Positions 17,539 to 27,108 of a stretch of DNA of 64,000 nucleotides are shown here, piece after piece (within the stretch, counting starts at the first letter, position 1; the number at the start of each line of letters is the position of its first letter). A model generated the notes under the pieces. The model did not search any database. It saw nothing but the letters and a program-made list of their open reading frames with translations, and was not told the DNA's origin. The stretch comes from Rugamonas aquatica (GTDB taxonomy: Bacteria > Pseudomonadota > Gammaproteobacteria > Burkholderiales > Burkholderiaceae_D). Position numbers and translations under genes: made by a program. Location: the NCBI RefSeq assembly GCF_009380215.1, contig NZ_WHUG01000002.1, forward strand, positions 372,001-436,000, written 5' to 3'.

Positions 17539-17801
17539 ATATAACTTAAATTTAGTCTTTGTATTTCAACGGCTTAGATGTTAAATTCCACTATGTAAAA
17601 TGAATTTTCAAAAAGTGAGGTAGATCGGGCAGCCGATAATTGTGCGGAATTTCGCGATGTGAAACGATTTTTCAGCTCTTGAGGCGGGAGGGGCTTGTTG
17701 ATGAAATTCGCAGGATCGTGATGTTTTATCCGCACTCTGCAACAACATTGTCATATTTGCTCGCTATGATTCTTGATTCCGCGCATTCCGAGAGACCGCC
17801 G

Positions 17802-20504
17802 ATGTCCATCACCCGCCGCAAATTCCTCCGCTACGCCGCCGGCGCTGGCGTGACCGCCAGCTCGATGTTCCCGGACCTGATCCGGCAGGCGCTGGCAGTG
17901 CCCGCGAATAACGCCACCGGCACCCTGGCCGACGTCGAGCACGTGGTCATCTTCATGCAGGAGAACCGTTCCTTCGACCATTACTTCGGCACGCTGGCCG
18001 GCGTGCGCGGTTTCGACGATCCGCGCGCGATCGACCTGCCCGACGGCCACCCGGTCTGGTATCAGCCGGACGGCAGCGGCGGCTACGTGCTGCCCTTCCA
18101 CTTCGACGCCAAGAACACCAGCGCGCTGTCGGTCGGCACCAACCACTCGTGGAAGGGCTCGCAGACCACCTGGCAGGGCTGGGATGCGTGGGTCAAGCAA
18201 AAGACGCCGCAGACCATGGGCTACTTCGACCGTGGCGACCTGCCGTTCTACTACGCGCTGGCGGACGCGTTCACCATTTGCGACGCGTATCACTGCTCGG
18301 TGTTCGGCGCCACCGATCCGAACCGGCTGTACTCGCTCACCGGCAGCAACCAGGGCTGGATGGGCGCCATGGGCAGCCTGTACAACATCAACGCGGCCGG
18401 CTACTACAACGGCGATCCCGCGCTGGACAATATCTCCGCCAGCGTCACCGCAGGCGCGCCCAACTGGCGCACCTATGCCGAAGTGCTGGAAGCGAACCAG
18501 GTCAGCTGGAAGGTCTACCAGGAGTGGGACAACTACGGCGACAACTACCTGGCCTACTTCAAGAACTTCCGCGTCAACGCCGACGGCAGCCGCCTCGACA
18601 GCAACTCGCCCTTGTATCGCAAGGGCCGCTTGCTGGCGCCCGGTTCCAACGCGGCCAACGCCAGCGGCACCAAGGGCGATTGGCTGGTCGAATCCTTCGC
18701 CGACGATGTGCGCAACAACCGCCTGCCGCAGGTGTCGTGGATCAGTTCGCCGAACGATTACACCGAGCATGCGCCGAACTCGCCCAACGCCGGCGAGCAC
18801 ATCACCGCGCGCCTGCTGGCCGCGCTGGTGGCCAATCCCGAGGTCTGGTCCAAGACCGTGTTCCTGTTGATGTACGATGAAAACGACGGCTTCTTTGACC
18901 ACGTGCCGTCGGACCTGGCGCCGCTCAACGCGGGCATGGGCAAGACCACGCTGGCCGATGTCGGCACCCACGAAAACTACCAGGGCGTGCCGGTGGGACT
19001 GGGGCCGCGCGTGCCGATGCTGGTGATCTCGCCGTGGAGCAAAGGCGGACGCGTGTGCTCGCAGCTGTTCGACCACACGTCCAAGCTGCGCTTCCTGGAA
19101 GAGTGGCTGGTGGTGCGCGGCAAGGCCCGCGCCAATGTTCAGTGCGATCTGATCTCGCCGTGGCGCCGTGCCGTCTGCGGCGATCTGACCTCGGCCTTCG
19201 ACTTCAGCACGCCCAACAGCATCTGGCCGGACAGCGTGCCGAAGACGGCGGCCTACCAGCGCGTCTCCGGCAAGCCGTATCCGATGCCGCCGACGGTGCA
19301 AGCCATGCCGAGGCAGGAGCCCGGCACCAGCGCGCCGGGGCCGCGCATCGCCTGCGCCTTGCCGTATGAGCTGTCGGTGCAGGGCAAGCTGGCCGGCGCC
19401 GGGCAGTACGCGCTGAGCTTTGCCAACAGCGGCCAGGCCGGTGCGGCCTTCATCGTCTACTCCGGCTTGCGTGCCGATGGACCGTGGTACTACACGGTCG
19501 AAGCGGGCAAGGAAATCGACAACGAAGTGTGGAACTGGAGCGGCGGCGCCTACGACCTCAGCGTACATGGCGCCAACGGCTTCCTGCGCCAGTACAAGGG
19601 CGCGTTCGCTGCGGCCACGGCAGGCGGCGCGCGGCCGGAAGTGCAAGTCCGCTACGAGCGCGGCAGCGGCAACATCAGCCTGGTGCTGTCGAACCTGGAC
19701 GGCCAGCAGGCCTGCGGCTACACCGTTACCGACAATGCCTACGGCGCTGGCACCGCCACCTATCGCGTGGCCGCCGGCCAGACCTTGTCGGTGCCGTTCA
19801 ATCTGACGGGCAGCTACGGCTGGTACGACCTCAGCGTCACCAGCGACGCCGATCCGCAATGGCTGCGCCGCGCGGCCGGCCACGTGGAAACCGGAATGCC
19901 TAGCCGTCCCGATCCGATGATAGGCACCAACCGCGTCAAGATTTTTCTCGGCACCAGCACGCCCAACGTCACGCGCGGCGGCGCGGCGGTGTTCAACTAC
20001 GCAGCGCCACCCGGCAAGCTCAATGCGCAAAACTGGATAGGCCTGTTCGCGGCAGGCACTTCGCCGGGCAAGGGCAGTGCGGTGCAGTGGGCTTACGCGC
20101 CGAATGCGCGCGGCAGCGCATCGTTCAACACCGGCTCGATGGCGGTGGGCGATTACACGGCGTGGTATCTGTATCAGAACGCTTACGTGACGCTGGGCGG
20201 GCCGGTGGCGTTCAGCGTGACGCAGCTGGCCGCATCGGCCGCCAGCGTAAAGCAGGGGACGGCGATCGCCTTCAGCTATGCACTGCCTGCGTCCAAGGTC
20301 AACAGCACCAACTGGATCGGCATCTGGAAAGCCGGTGTCACGCCGGGCAGCGGCACCTACATCATCTGGCAGTACGTCACCGCCGCCAGCGGCAGCGCCA
20401 GCTTCGACACCAGCAAACTGGCGCCGGGCAACTACAGCGCCTGGTGCCTGTACAACGACGGCTACGGCGTGCTGGCCGGCCCGGCTGCGTTCACCGTTAC
20501 CTGA
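17802..20504 (+). CDS. Tat-exported phosphocholine-type phospholipase C with two extra C-terminal modules
   Basis: 900 aa. A twin-arginine signal (ITRRKFLRYAAGAG) leads into the phosphoesterase domain: HVVIFMQENRSFDHYFGTL at about residues 45-65, then FGATDPNRLYSLTG, LMYDENDGFFDHVP and RVPMLVISPWSKGG. Next come DUF756-type beta domains (about 545-715). Two tandem ~95-residue modules then finish the protein, each with NWIG(L/I)(F/W)xxGxxPG, a central W-x-Y, and DYTAWYLYQN or NYSAWCLYND. It hydrolyses phosphatidylcholine or sphingomyelin outside the inner membrane. The start follows the Tat signal; the 162-nt upstream extension is AT-rich and non-coding. Confidence 0.92.
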   Translation: MSITRRKFLRYAAGAGVTASSMFPDLIRQALAVPANNATGTLADVEHVVIFMQENRSFDHYFGTLAGVRGFDDPRAIDLPDGHPVWYQPDGSGGYVLPFHFDAKNTSALSVGTNHSWKGSQTTWQGWDAWVKQKTPQTMGYFDRGDLPFYYALADAFTICDAYHCSVFGATDPNRLYSLTGSNQGWMGAMGSLYNINAAGYYNGDPALDNISASVTAGAPNWRTYAEVLEANQVSWKVYQEWDNYGDNYLAYFKNFRVNADGSRLDSNSPLYRKGRLLAPGSNAANASGTKGDWLVESFADDVRNNRLPQVSWISSPNDYTEHAPNSPNAGEHITARLLAALVANPEVWSKTVFLLMYDENDGFFDHVPSDLAPLNAGMGKTTLADVGTHENYQGVPVGLGPRVPMLVISPWSKGGRVCSQLFDHTSKLRFLEEWLVVRGKARANVQCDLISPWRRAVCGDLTSAFDFSTPNSIWPDSVPKTAAYQRVSGKPYPMPPTVQAMPRQEPGTSAPGPRIACALPYELSVQGKLAGAGQYALSFANSGQAGAAFIVYSGLRADGPWYYTVEAGKEIDNEVWNWSGGAYDLSVHGANGFLRQYKGAFAAATAGGARPEVQVRYERGSGNISLVLSNLDGQQACGYTVTDNAYGAGTATYRVAAGQTLSVPFNLTGSYGWYDLSVTSDADPQWLRRAAGHVETGMPSRPDPMIGTNRVKIFLGTSTPNVTRGGAAVFNYAAPPGKLNAQNWIGLFAAGTSPGKGSAVQWAYAPNARGSASFNTGSMAVGDYTAWYLYQNAYVTLGGPVAFSVTQLAASAASVKQGTAIAFSYALPASKVNSTNWIGIWKAGVTPGSGTYIIWQYVTAASGSASFDTSKLAPGNYSAWCLYNDGYGVLAGPAAFTVT

Positions 20505-20567
20505 GCGCGGCGGCAATCTCGCCAATTGTCACAAAGACAAATTTTCCTTGACGGGGCTTGATGCCCC

Positions 20568-20941
20568 GTGACACATTGCGCCTCCGCCGTGAAGCCGCCC
20601 GATGCCCCGGCTTCTGCGGGCGGCTATGTGGCGCATTTCACCGACGCGGACAGCACGCAGTTGTACTGGCCCAAGCCGCAGCTGACGGATTACTGCGCGG
20701 CCCACGGCGGCGTCATGCGCGTGGACAGGTATTTCGTCGGCAATGCGGTCTACCCCGCGCGGACAGAACACACGCCGGAGCGCAGTAAGCTGGAACATCC
20801 GTATCTCCTCGCGGCGGACGAAGGCGCTGCAAACACGGCAGCAGCAACAAGACCCTGTGGGGCGTGGAAATCCAGCCGGGAACATTTGCCATGGAAGCCG
20901 CCGGCGGCAAGCAGCAAATGAACATCCCGCTGCCCGATTAG
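20568..20941 (+). pseudogene. Frameshifted remnant of a small unidentified protein
   Basis: A plus-strand frame reads GGYVAHFTDADSTQLYWPKP, then RVDRYFVGNAVYPARTEHTP and PYLLAADEG, with protein-like composition. Near 20830-20845 the sense passes to another frame, which reads CKHGSSNKTLWGVEIQPGT then AMEAAGGKQQMNIPLPD and a stop at 20939-20941. Joining the frames needs one indel. The domain is not recognised. A hairpin (ACGGGGC-TTGAT-GCCCCGT, 20551-20569) overlaps the 5' end, so the original start may be lost. The remaining bases up to 21206 hold no gene I can support. Confidence 0.4.
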
Positions 20942-21206
20942 TTTCAACCACACCTCGCGTTGAAGTGATTGACCCGGCCAATATGCTGGTGGACAATCTC
21001 TCTCTGCTTCAAGTAACTCGCTGAGAAAAACATCCATGGCAGGGCATCAAGTTTGACTTGGTGCCAGCTTTAATTTTTTGATCAGATTGTCGAGATGAGC
21101 GCGCACATTTCCTTCACCCCGTCCGCAAGCTTGCACCCGCCGGACCAGCCCTGATTCATCTCAATTCCGTGAGCAGCAAGACATAGCGTTTCTTCGAGGA
21201 GACATG

Positions 21207-23102
21207 ATGTTTGCAAACATGAAGGTGGCGACCCGTCTGGGTCTGGGTTTTGGCGCTGTAGTGGTCCTGTTGCTGCTGCTGTCGGTGGTGAGCATAACGC
21301 GCCTTGCTGCGTTGAATGACGCGATCAATCGCATCACTGAAGACCGTTACCCCAAGGTGGTGCTGGCGAAGGACAACATCCGCTACACCATCGATAGCGG
21401 TCGCCAGTTGCGCAGCATGATGCTGGCGACCAGCGACGACGAGCGCGAGAAATTCCGCAAGCTGGCCGAGGCCGACCGCGCCAAGATCGCCGAGGCGATG
21501 GAAAAGATCGACAAGCTGCTCAGCAGCGAGAAGGGGCGGCAGTTGTTCAAGGATGTCGCCGGCAAAGCGGAGATGATGACCGGGAAATACGATCAGCTGT
21601 ACGCGCTGGCCAAGAGCGACCAGAAAAAAGCGATCGAATTCCTGAAAGGGGATTTCGCGGAATCCAACAACGTCTATGCCGGCACGCTGGACACCTTCGC
21701 CAAGTTCCAGAGCGACTTGATGGACCAGGAAGCCCAGCAGGCCGAAGACAGCTATCTGGAGACGCGCAAGGTGGTGGTCACGCTGTCGATCGCGGCGGTG
21801 CTGGCGGCGATCGTGATTGCGTGGCTGATTACGCGCGACCTGGTCAAGCGGCTGGGCGGCGAGCCGACCTACGCGGCCGAGCTAATGGAGCGTATCGCCA
21901 AGGGCGACCTGAGCGGCGAGATCCGCCTCAAGCCCGATGACCGCAACAGCATGCTGTTTGCGATCAGCGAAATGATCGTCAAGCTGCGCAAGGTGGTCGA
22001 CGGGCAGCGCGCGCTGGTGTCCGCAGCCAACCGCGGCAACTTCGATGCGCGCGTCGACCTGACCGGCATGGCGGGCTTTCAGCAAGAGATGGGCGAGAGC
22101 CTGAACCAGCTGGCCATCACCACCGGCACCAGCATTGCCGACGTGGTGCGCGTGATGGGCGCGATGTCGGAAGGCGACCTGACCAAGACCATCGACAAGC
22201 CCTACGAGGGCGCGTTCGGCGAGCTGAAGGAATACGCCAACAACACGGTCGCCAAGCTGGCCCAGGTGGTCAGCGAAGTCAACAACAGCGCCGAGGCTTT
22301 GGCCGCCGCCTCCGAAGAAGTCAGCGCGACGGCGCAGGCGCTGGCGCAGGCCGCCAGCGAGCAGGCGTCCAATGTGGAAGAGACGTCCGCGTCGGTCGAA
22401 GAGATGACGGCCTCGGTGGCCCAGAACACCGACAACGCCAAGGTGACGGACGCCATGGCCAGCCGCGCCGCCGTCGAGGCCAGCGAGGGCGGCGATGCGG
22501 TGCGCTCGACGGTGGCGGCGATGAAGCAGATCGCGGCCAAGGTGTTAATCATCGACGATATCGCTTACCAGACCAACCTGCTGGCGCTGAACGCGGCCAT
22601 CGAAGCGGCGCGTGCCGGCGAGCACGGCAAGGGCTTTGCCGTCGTCGCGGCGGAGGTGCGCAAGCTGGCCGAGCGCAGCCAGGTGGCGGCGCAGGAAATC
22701 GGCCAGGTGGCCAGCGGCAGCGTCGATCTGGCCGAGCGGGCCGGGCAGATGCTGGGCGCGATGGTGCCCAACATCAAAAAGACTTCGGACCTGGTGCAGG
22801 AAATCACGGCCGCATCGGAAGAGCAATCGACCGGACTGGTGCAGATAAATTCCGCGATCAGCCAGTTAAGCCAGACCACGCAGCAAAACGCTTCCGGTTC
22901 GGAGGAGCTGGCGGCGACGGCGGAGCAGATGAGCACCCAGGCCGAAGAGCTGCAGCAGACCATGGGCTTCTTTGCGCTGAACGGTTCTGCCCCAAGGCAC
23001 GGCGGACAGCGCCAACATGGTGTGGTGCTGCGCAGCCGTCTGGCGCCGGTGCGCGCGATCAGCGTCGAAGCGCCCGACGAGTCCCAGTTCGTGCGCTACT
23101 GA
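21207..23102 (+). CDS. Methyl-accepting chemotaxis protein
   Basis: About 631 aa. TM1 is near residues 10-33 ([16 protein letters not shown]), then a periplasmic four-helix-bundle sensor (35-190) and TM2 ([18 protein letters not shown]). HAMP and a second HAMP-like segment span about 215-345. The cytoplasmic signalling tip is [25 protein letters not shown] with [18 protein letters not shown]. The C-terminus ends DESQFVRY and lacks the NWETF-type CheR tether. Of two adjacent ATGs, the second (21207) has the better distance (5 bases) to GAGGAG. No che genes are nearby. Ligand unknown. Confidence 0.93.
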   Translation: MFANMKVATRLGLGFGAVVVLLLLLSVVSITRLAALNDAINRITEDRYPKVVLAKDNIRYTIDSGRQLRSMMLATSDDEREKFRKLAEADRAKIAEAMEKIDKLLSSEKGRQLFKDVAGKAEMMTGKYDQLYALAKSDQKKAIEFLKGDFAESNNVYAGTLDTFAKFQSDLMDQEAQQAEDSYLETRKVVVTLSIAAVLAAIVIAWLITRDLVKRLGGEPTYAAELMERIAKGDLSGEIRLKPDDRNSMLFAISEMIVKLRKVVDGQRALVSAANRGNFDARVDLTGMAGFQQEMGESLNQLAITTGTSIADVVRVMGAMSEGDLTKTIDKPYEGAFGELKEYANNTVAKLAQVVSEVNNSAEALAAASEEVSATAQALAQAASEQASNVEETSASVEEMTASVAQNTDNAKVTDAMASRAAVEASEGGDAVRSTVAAMKQIAAKVLIIDDIAYQTNLLALNAAIEAARAGEHGKGFAVVAAEVRKLAERSQVAAQEIGQVASGSVDLAERAGQMLGAMVPNIKKTSDLVQEITAASEEQSTGLVQINSAISQLSQTTQQNASGSEELAATAEQMSTQAEELQQTMGFFALNGSAPRHGGQRQHGVVLRSRLAPVRAISVEAPDESQFVRY

Positions 23103-23106
23103 GCCG

Positions 23107-23439
23107 TCATGCCGGCGACTGCAGCAGCTGGTCGATGACGGCCACGCTGCCGTCGTCGATGCGCAGGAATTGCACGCCGGTCTTGTAGCCGAGTTCGGCG
23201 TCGGGATCGCTGTAGACCACCTGGCCCATGGCCAGCACCTTGTGGCTGGCGTCGCCCAGCTGCACCTGGAACGAGACGGCGCAGTACTGGGCCAGCCGGA
23301 TCTGGCTGCCGGTTTGCAGGCTGACGCCGCCATGCGACAAGTCCAGCGTGCGGGCGGTGTGGCGGGTTTCGTCGATCATCGTCAGCGTGGCCGCATGACG
23401 GGTCGCGTGGCGGTGGGAGACTCTGGCTTTCTGATTCAT
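23107..23439 (-). CDS. PilZ-domain protein (putative c-di-GMP receptor)
   Basis: 110 aa, a single PilZ domain. The RxxxR motif is RHATR (residues 10-14) and the D/NxSxxG motif is LDLSHGGVSL. Both are intact, so c-di-GMP binding is expected. The C-terminal part (VVYSDPDAELGYKTGVQFLRID) completes the barrel. It converges on the chemotaxis receptor gene, 4 bp between stops, and may link c-di-GMP to motility. The partner is unknown. Confidence 0.88.
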   Translation of the reverse strand: MNQKARVSHRHATRHAATLTMIDETRHTARTLDLSHGGVSLQTGSQIRLAQYCAVSFQVQLGDASHKVLAMGQVVYSDPDAELGYKTGVQFLRIDDGSVAVIDQLLQSPA

Positions 23440-23524
23440 CGCTGGTATCCCAATAGTAGCGTTGGGAAAAGAATATCAGCTGAGCGCCGCCCGTTGCAAG
23501 CGTTGAGCCCGCAAGTGTGGCGGC

Positions 23525-23779
23525 CTATCTACGTCCTGTCGGGCTCGCCTTGATCGAAGCGACAATATTGGGCGCCGCCGCTTCCGCCGCGGCGCAGGCG
23601 GAGGCGGCGTCGACGAAGCGCTGTGTCACCGCCACCCGGCGCTTGTGGCGGATGTTGATGCGGTGCATGGGCGTGGTGGACGGCGCGAACACCGCGACGT
23701 AGGCGCCCCACAGCGCGCAGCCTTCCAGCGGCTCCGCCGAAAATTCGATTTCGTAATCGTCGATGTACTTGGTCGGCAC
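23525..23779 (-). CDS. Small conserved-looking hypothetical protein
   Basis: 84 aa, GTG start with GGAGG 6 bases upstream. Sequence features: an acidic strand (KYIDDYEIEFSAEPL), then CALWGAYVAVFAPSTTP, then a basic stretch (RINIRHKRRVAVTQRF) and an Ala-rich helix. No signal peptide or membrane segment. I do not recognise the family. It lies between pilZ and an oppositely oriented MFS gene, with 95 bp to the latter. It is likely real because of the ribosome site and even codon use. Confidence 0.6.
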   Translation of the reverse strand: MPTKYIDDYEIEFSAEPLEGCALWGAYVAVFAPSTTPMHRINIRHKRRVAVTQRFVDAASACAAAEAAAPNIVASIKASPTGRR

Positions 23780-23874
23780 GGCTGCCTCCTTGATGGCTGG
23801 CTCTACGCCGCCAATGTACGCGCTCCGGCCCGGCTATGGCGCGCAGTACCGGGGAATCCATTACAATCCCTGCA

Positions 23875-25044
23875 ATGAATGATACCAAGAATGTACGCCG
23901 CCGTTCGCTTATCGCTGCCTGCAGCGCCCATGCCATCCACGATGGCTTGACCGATGTGATCTATGTGCTGCTGCCGATCTGGCAGGCGCAGTTCGCCATC
24001 AGCCTGGCGATGGTGGGCCTGCTGCGCGGCGCCTACTCCGGCATGATGGCGGGATTCCAGTTGCTGGCCAGCCGCATGGCCAAACGCTGGGGCCGCGAGC
24101 GCACGCTGATCGGCGGCACCGCGCTGGCCGGCATCGCTTACCTGATCGCGGGCATGGCCGGCGGCCTGACGGTGCTGCTGTTCGCGCTGCTGCTGGGAGG
24201 CCTGGGCGCGAGCACCCAGCATCCGCTGGCCTCGTCCATCGTCACCGATACGCACGAGGCGGGCGGCGGCGTCAAGGAAGCGCTGGCGCAGTACAACTTC
24301 GCCGGCGACATCGGCAAGACGCTGGTGCCGGGCGCGGTCGGCCTGCTGCTGGTGGTGGTGAGCTGGCAGGCCAGCGTGGTGCTGATCGGCTGCCTGGGCC
24401 TGGCCGCGGCGGCGCTGCTGTGGTGGCTGCTGCCGGTGGCCGTGGTGGCGGAGCACGATGCCACGCCATCCGCCAGGACGGTCGTCGGCAAGGGCTCGGT
24501 CCGCGGCCTGCGCGCGCTCAATATGACGGGCATGCTCGACAGCGCGGTGCGCATGGGCTTTCTGACCTTCCTGCCTTTCCTGTTGCAGAACAAGGGCGCC
24601 GGCACGGCCGGCATCGGCGTGGCGCTGTCGCTGCTGTTTGTCGGCGGCGCTTTCGGCAAGCTGTTCTGCGGCTACCTGGGCGCGCGCATCGGCATGATGA
24701 AGACGGTGTGGATCACGGAGTCGGCCACGGCGATGCTGATACTGTTGTCGGTGTGGTTGCCGCTGACGGCGATGATGGCCATGCTGCCGCTGCTGGGGCT
24801 GGCCTTGAACGGCACCTCGTCGGTGTTGTACGGCACGGTGCCCGAATTGGCCGCGCCCGGCAAGCGCGAGCAAGCCTTCGCCCAGTTCTACACCGGCACG
24901 GTCGGCGGCGGCGCGCTGGCGCCGGTGCTGTTCGGCCGCCTGGGCGATGTGGTCGGCGTGCCGACTGCGTTGATGGCGCTGGCCGCCTTGTTGCTGTTGA
25001 CGCTGCCGTTGTCGTATCGCGTGCAAACATCGTTGGCCGATTGA
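23875..25044 (+). CDS. MFS transporter, fosmidomycin-resistance-like
   Basis: 389 aa with 12 predicted hydrophobic segments. The N-terminus contains SAHAIHDGLTDVIYVLLPIW; the His-x-x-x-Asp and LLP pattern resembles Fsr (fosmidomycin resistance) family efflux proteins. After TM2 comes the loop RMAKRWGRERTLI, a typical motif A variant. The substrate is unknown. ATG 23875 was chosen over an upstream in-frame start because the hydrophobic profile begins right after it. A GDSL-type hydrolase follows 32 bp later on the same strand. Confidence 0.8.
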   Translation: MNDTKNVRRRSLIAACSAHAIHDGLTDVIYVLLPIWQAQFAISLAMVGLLRGAYSGMMAGFQLLASRMAKRWGRERTLIGGTALAGIAYLIAGMAGGLTVLLFALLLGGLGASTQHPLASSIVTDTHEAGGGVKEALAQYNFAGDIGKTLVPGAVGLLLVVVSWQASVVLIGCLGLAAAALLWWLLPVAVVAEHDATPSARTVVGKGSVRGLRALNMTGMLDSAVRMGFLTFLPFLLQNKGAGTAGIGVALSLLFVGGAFGKLFCGYLGARIGMMKTVWITESATAMLILLSVWLPLTAMMAMLPLLGLALNGTSSVLYGTVPELAAPGKREQAFAQFYTGTVGGGALAPVLFGRLGDVVGVPTALMALAALLLLTLPLSYRVQTSLAD

Positions 25045-25076
25045 ACCATACCATTTCACTCAGGGAGACACTTGCT

Positions 25077-25820
25077 ATGAATCGTATCCGCTGCTCCGTG
25101 GCCGTATGCCTGGCCGTCCTGCAGCTTGCCTGCTGCGCCGCGCCGCTTGAGGCGTCCTTGTCGGTAACGCCGGCAACGCTGAACGAACCTTGGGCCGTCG
25201 ACTGGTGGATGCCGCGCCACGAGAAGAAGCTGGCGGAAGCGCGGGCGCTGGGCAAGTCGGCCGAGGTCGTCTTCATCGGCGATTCGATTACGCATGGCTG
25301 GGAAGACCGTGGACCCGAGGTGTGGGAGCGCTACTACAAGCCCATGCACGCCCTGGGGCTGGGCTTCAGCGGCGACCGCACCGAGAACGTGCTGTGGCGC
25401 CTGCAGCACGGCGAGGTGGACGGCATCGCGCCCAAGGTCGCGGTGCTGATGATAGGCACCAACAACACCGGCCATCGCAAGGAAGATCCCAAGACCACCG
25501 CCGCCGGCATCCGGCGCGACATCGAGGAACTGCGCCAGCGTCTGCCGGCCGCGAAGATTTTGCTGCTGGCGATCTTCCCGCGCGGCGAAACGGCGGACGA
25601 CCCGCTGCGCCGCATCAACGAGCAGGTCAACGGCATCATCGCCGGCTTTGCCGACAACCGGCAGGTCTACTTCCTCAACCTCAACCAGGAATTCCTGACG
25701 GCCGATGGCAGGCTGTCGACCGACATCATGCCCGACCTGCTGCATCCGAACCAGAAGGGCTATGAAATCTGGGCGCGGGCAATGGCGCCCGAGCTGAAAC
25801 GGCTGATGGCGCCCGACTAG
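25077..25820 (+). CDS. Exported SGNH/GDSL hydrolase
   Basis: 247 aa. The signal peptide ends LAVLQLACCAAP; a lipobox-like LQLAC suggests possible lipidation. Block I is FIGDSITHGWE (nucleophile Ser), block III is VLMIGTNNTGH, and block V is MPDLLHPNQKGYEIWA (Asp/His). The sequence resembles platelet-activating-factor acetylhydrolase-like esterases. It acts in the periplasm or at the envelope. GGGAGA precedes the ATG. Its TAG overlaps that of the convergent gene: the two stops share CTAG. Confidence 0.85.
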   Translation: MNRIRCSVAVCLAVLQLACCAAPLEASLSVTPATLNEPWAVDWWMPRHEKKLAEARALGKSAEVVFIGDSITHGWEDRGPEVWERYYKPMHALGLGFSGDRTENVLWRLQHGEVDGIAPKVAVLMIGTNNTGHRKEDPKTTAAGIRRDIEELRQRLPAAKILLLAIFPRGETADDPLRRINEQVNGIIAGFADNRQVYFLNLNQEFLTADGRLSTDIMPDLLHPNQKGYEIWARAMAPELKRLMAPD

Positions 25821-27037
25821 CGCTGCAGCCAGGCCCGGTAGCGCCTGGTCAGCAAGGCCATGCGCAGCTGGCCCATCACCATGGTCAGCAGCGGCGAGTA
25901 GTTGCCTGTGCGTTGCACGCCGCTGCCCAACGCGCGCAGACGGCGCTTGACCAGCGCCATGGCGGCGACCGATGCCATGGTCTTGTCTTTCCACGTCACG
26001 GGCGGCGGCAGCGCTGCCGGCGAGCGGCCTGCGCGCCATTCCTGCGGCAGGTTGGGCACCTCGGCCAGCGCGGTGGCGATGCCCGCCACGGCGATGCCGC
26101 TGGCCAGCACCTGTTCGGCCACCTGCTTGCGGGCGATGCCGCCGGTGGTCATGACGGGCATGCGGGCGACCGCCGCCAGTTCCTTGGCGAACTCCAGGAA
26201 GTAGGCTTCGCGCGCCAGCGTGCGGCCGTCGGCGGTGCGGCCCTGCATGGCCGGGCTTTCGTAGCTGCCGCCGGACAGTTCGATCAAATCCACCGGCAGC
26301 TCGTTGAGCAGCAACACCACCTGCCTGGCATCGTCCTCGGAAAAGCCGCCGCGCTGGAAGTCCGCCGAATTCAGTTTGACGGCCACGCTGAAGCCGGGCG
26401 ACACGCGCGATCGCACCGCGCGCACCACCTCCAGCAGCAGGCGGGCGCGGTTGGCCAGGCTGCCACCCCAGTCGTCGCGGCGGCGGTTGGTCAGCGGCGA
26501 CAGGAATTGCGAGATCAGGTAGCCGTGCGCGGCGTGGATCTGCACGCCGTTGAAGCCGGCCTTTTCCGCCGCATGCGCGGTGGCGGCGAAGCGGCTGATG
26601 ACTTCCTCGATCTGCGCGGCGCCCATCTCGACGGGCTGCGCGAACAGCTTGCTGTGCTTGCCCATATCCAGCGCCACCGCCGACGGCGCCCAGGCGTTGC
26701 CGCCCATATTGGCCATCACCTGGCGGCCGGGGTGGTTGATCTGCATCCACACCTGCGCGCCCTGGCGGCGCGCCGCCTGCGACCACGTGCGGAACGCGTC
26801 CAGCGGCGTGCCCGCTTCCAGCACCACGCCGCCCGGTCCGGTCATCGCGCGGCCGTCGATCATGACGTTGCCGGTGATGATGAGGCCGACGCCGCCGTCA
26901 GCCCAGCTTTCGTATAAACGGTTTAACGCGGGGCCGGGCAGCTGGCCGGCGTCGGCCATGTTTTCTTCCATCGCGGCCTTGGCCAGGCGGTTGGGGAGGG
27001 TGCTGCCGTTCGGCAGCGTCAGAGCGGTGAACATCAT
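25817..27037 (-). CDS. NADH:flavin oxidoreductase (Old Yellow Enzyme family)
   Basis: 406 aa, FMN-binding TIM barrel. Markers: LPNRLAKAAMEE at the N-terminus, QINHPGRQ, the helix/strand EKAGFNGVQIHAAHGYLISQFLSPLTNRR with the His-Ala-Ala-His active-site pair, and ELSGGSYESP. The C-terminal phosphate site is MTTGGIARKQ. Such enzymes reduce activated alkenes such as enones and nitro compounds. The gene diverges from a MerR regulator, and its promoter has MerR-type architecture, so induction by an electrophile or similar is likely. Confidence 0.93.
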   Translation of the reverse strand: MMFTALTLPNGSTLPNRLAKAAMEENMADAGQLPGPALNRLYESWADGGVGLIITGNVMIDGRAMTGPGGVVLEAGTPLDAFRTWSQAARRQGAQVWMQINHPGRQVMANMGGNAWAPSAVALDMGKHSKLFAQPVEMGAAQIEEVISRFAATAHAAEKAGFNGVQIHAAHGYLISQFLSPLTNRRRDDWGGSLANRARLLLEVVRAVRSRVSPGFSVAVKLNSADFQRGGFSEDDARQVVLLLNELPVDLIELSGGSYESPAMQGRTADGRTLAREAYFLEFAKELAAVARMPVMTTGGIARKQVAEQVLASGIAVAGIATALAEVPNLPQEWRAGRSPAALPPPVTWKDKTMASVAAMALVKRRLRALGSGVQRTGNYSPLLTMVMGQLRMALLTRRYRAWLQR

Positions 27038-27070
27038 GTCGATTCCGGATTCGGGTAAAGGAGATGATGT

Positions 27071-27101
27071 ATCCTAAGGTTGAAGTTCACTTCAAGGTCA
27101 A
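27071..27101 (-). promoter_or_regulatory. MerR-type promoter and operator of the Old Yellow Enzyme gene
   Basis: On the minus strand: -35 TTGACC (27101-27096), -10 TAGGAT (27076-27071), and a 19-bp spacer filled by the perfect dyad TTGAAGT-GA-ACTTCAA (27095-27080). A 19-bp rather than 17-bp spacer with a central dyad is the hallmark of promoters untwisted by activated MerR-family regulators. The divergent merR start at 27109 is 8 bases from the -35 box, so the regulator probably also controls itself. Confidence 0.8.
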
Positions 27102-27108
27102 GCGAAAA

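Noticed and set aside
17751..20525. 924-codon minus-strand frame antisense to phospholipase C
   Set aside because: No motif, skewed Arg/Ala/Val composition, no ribosome site.
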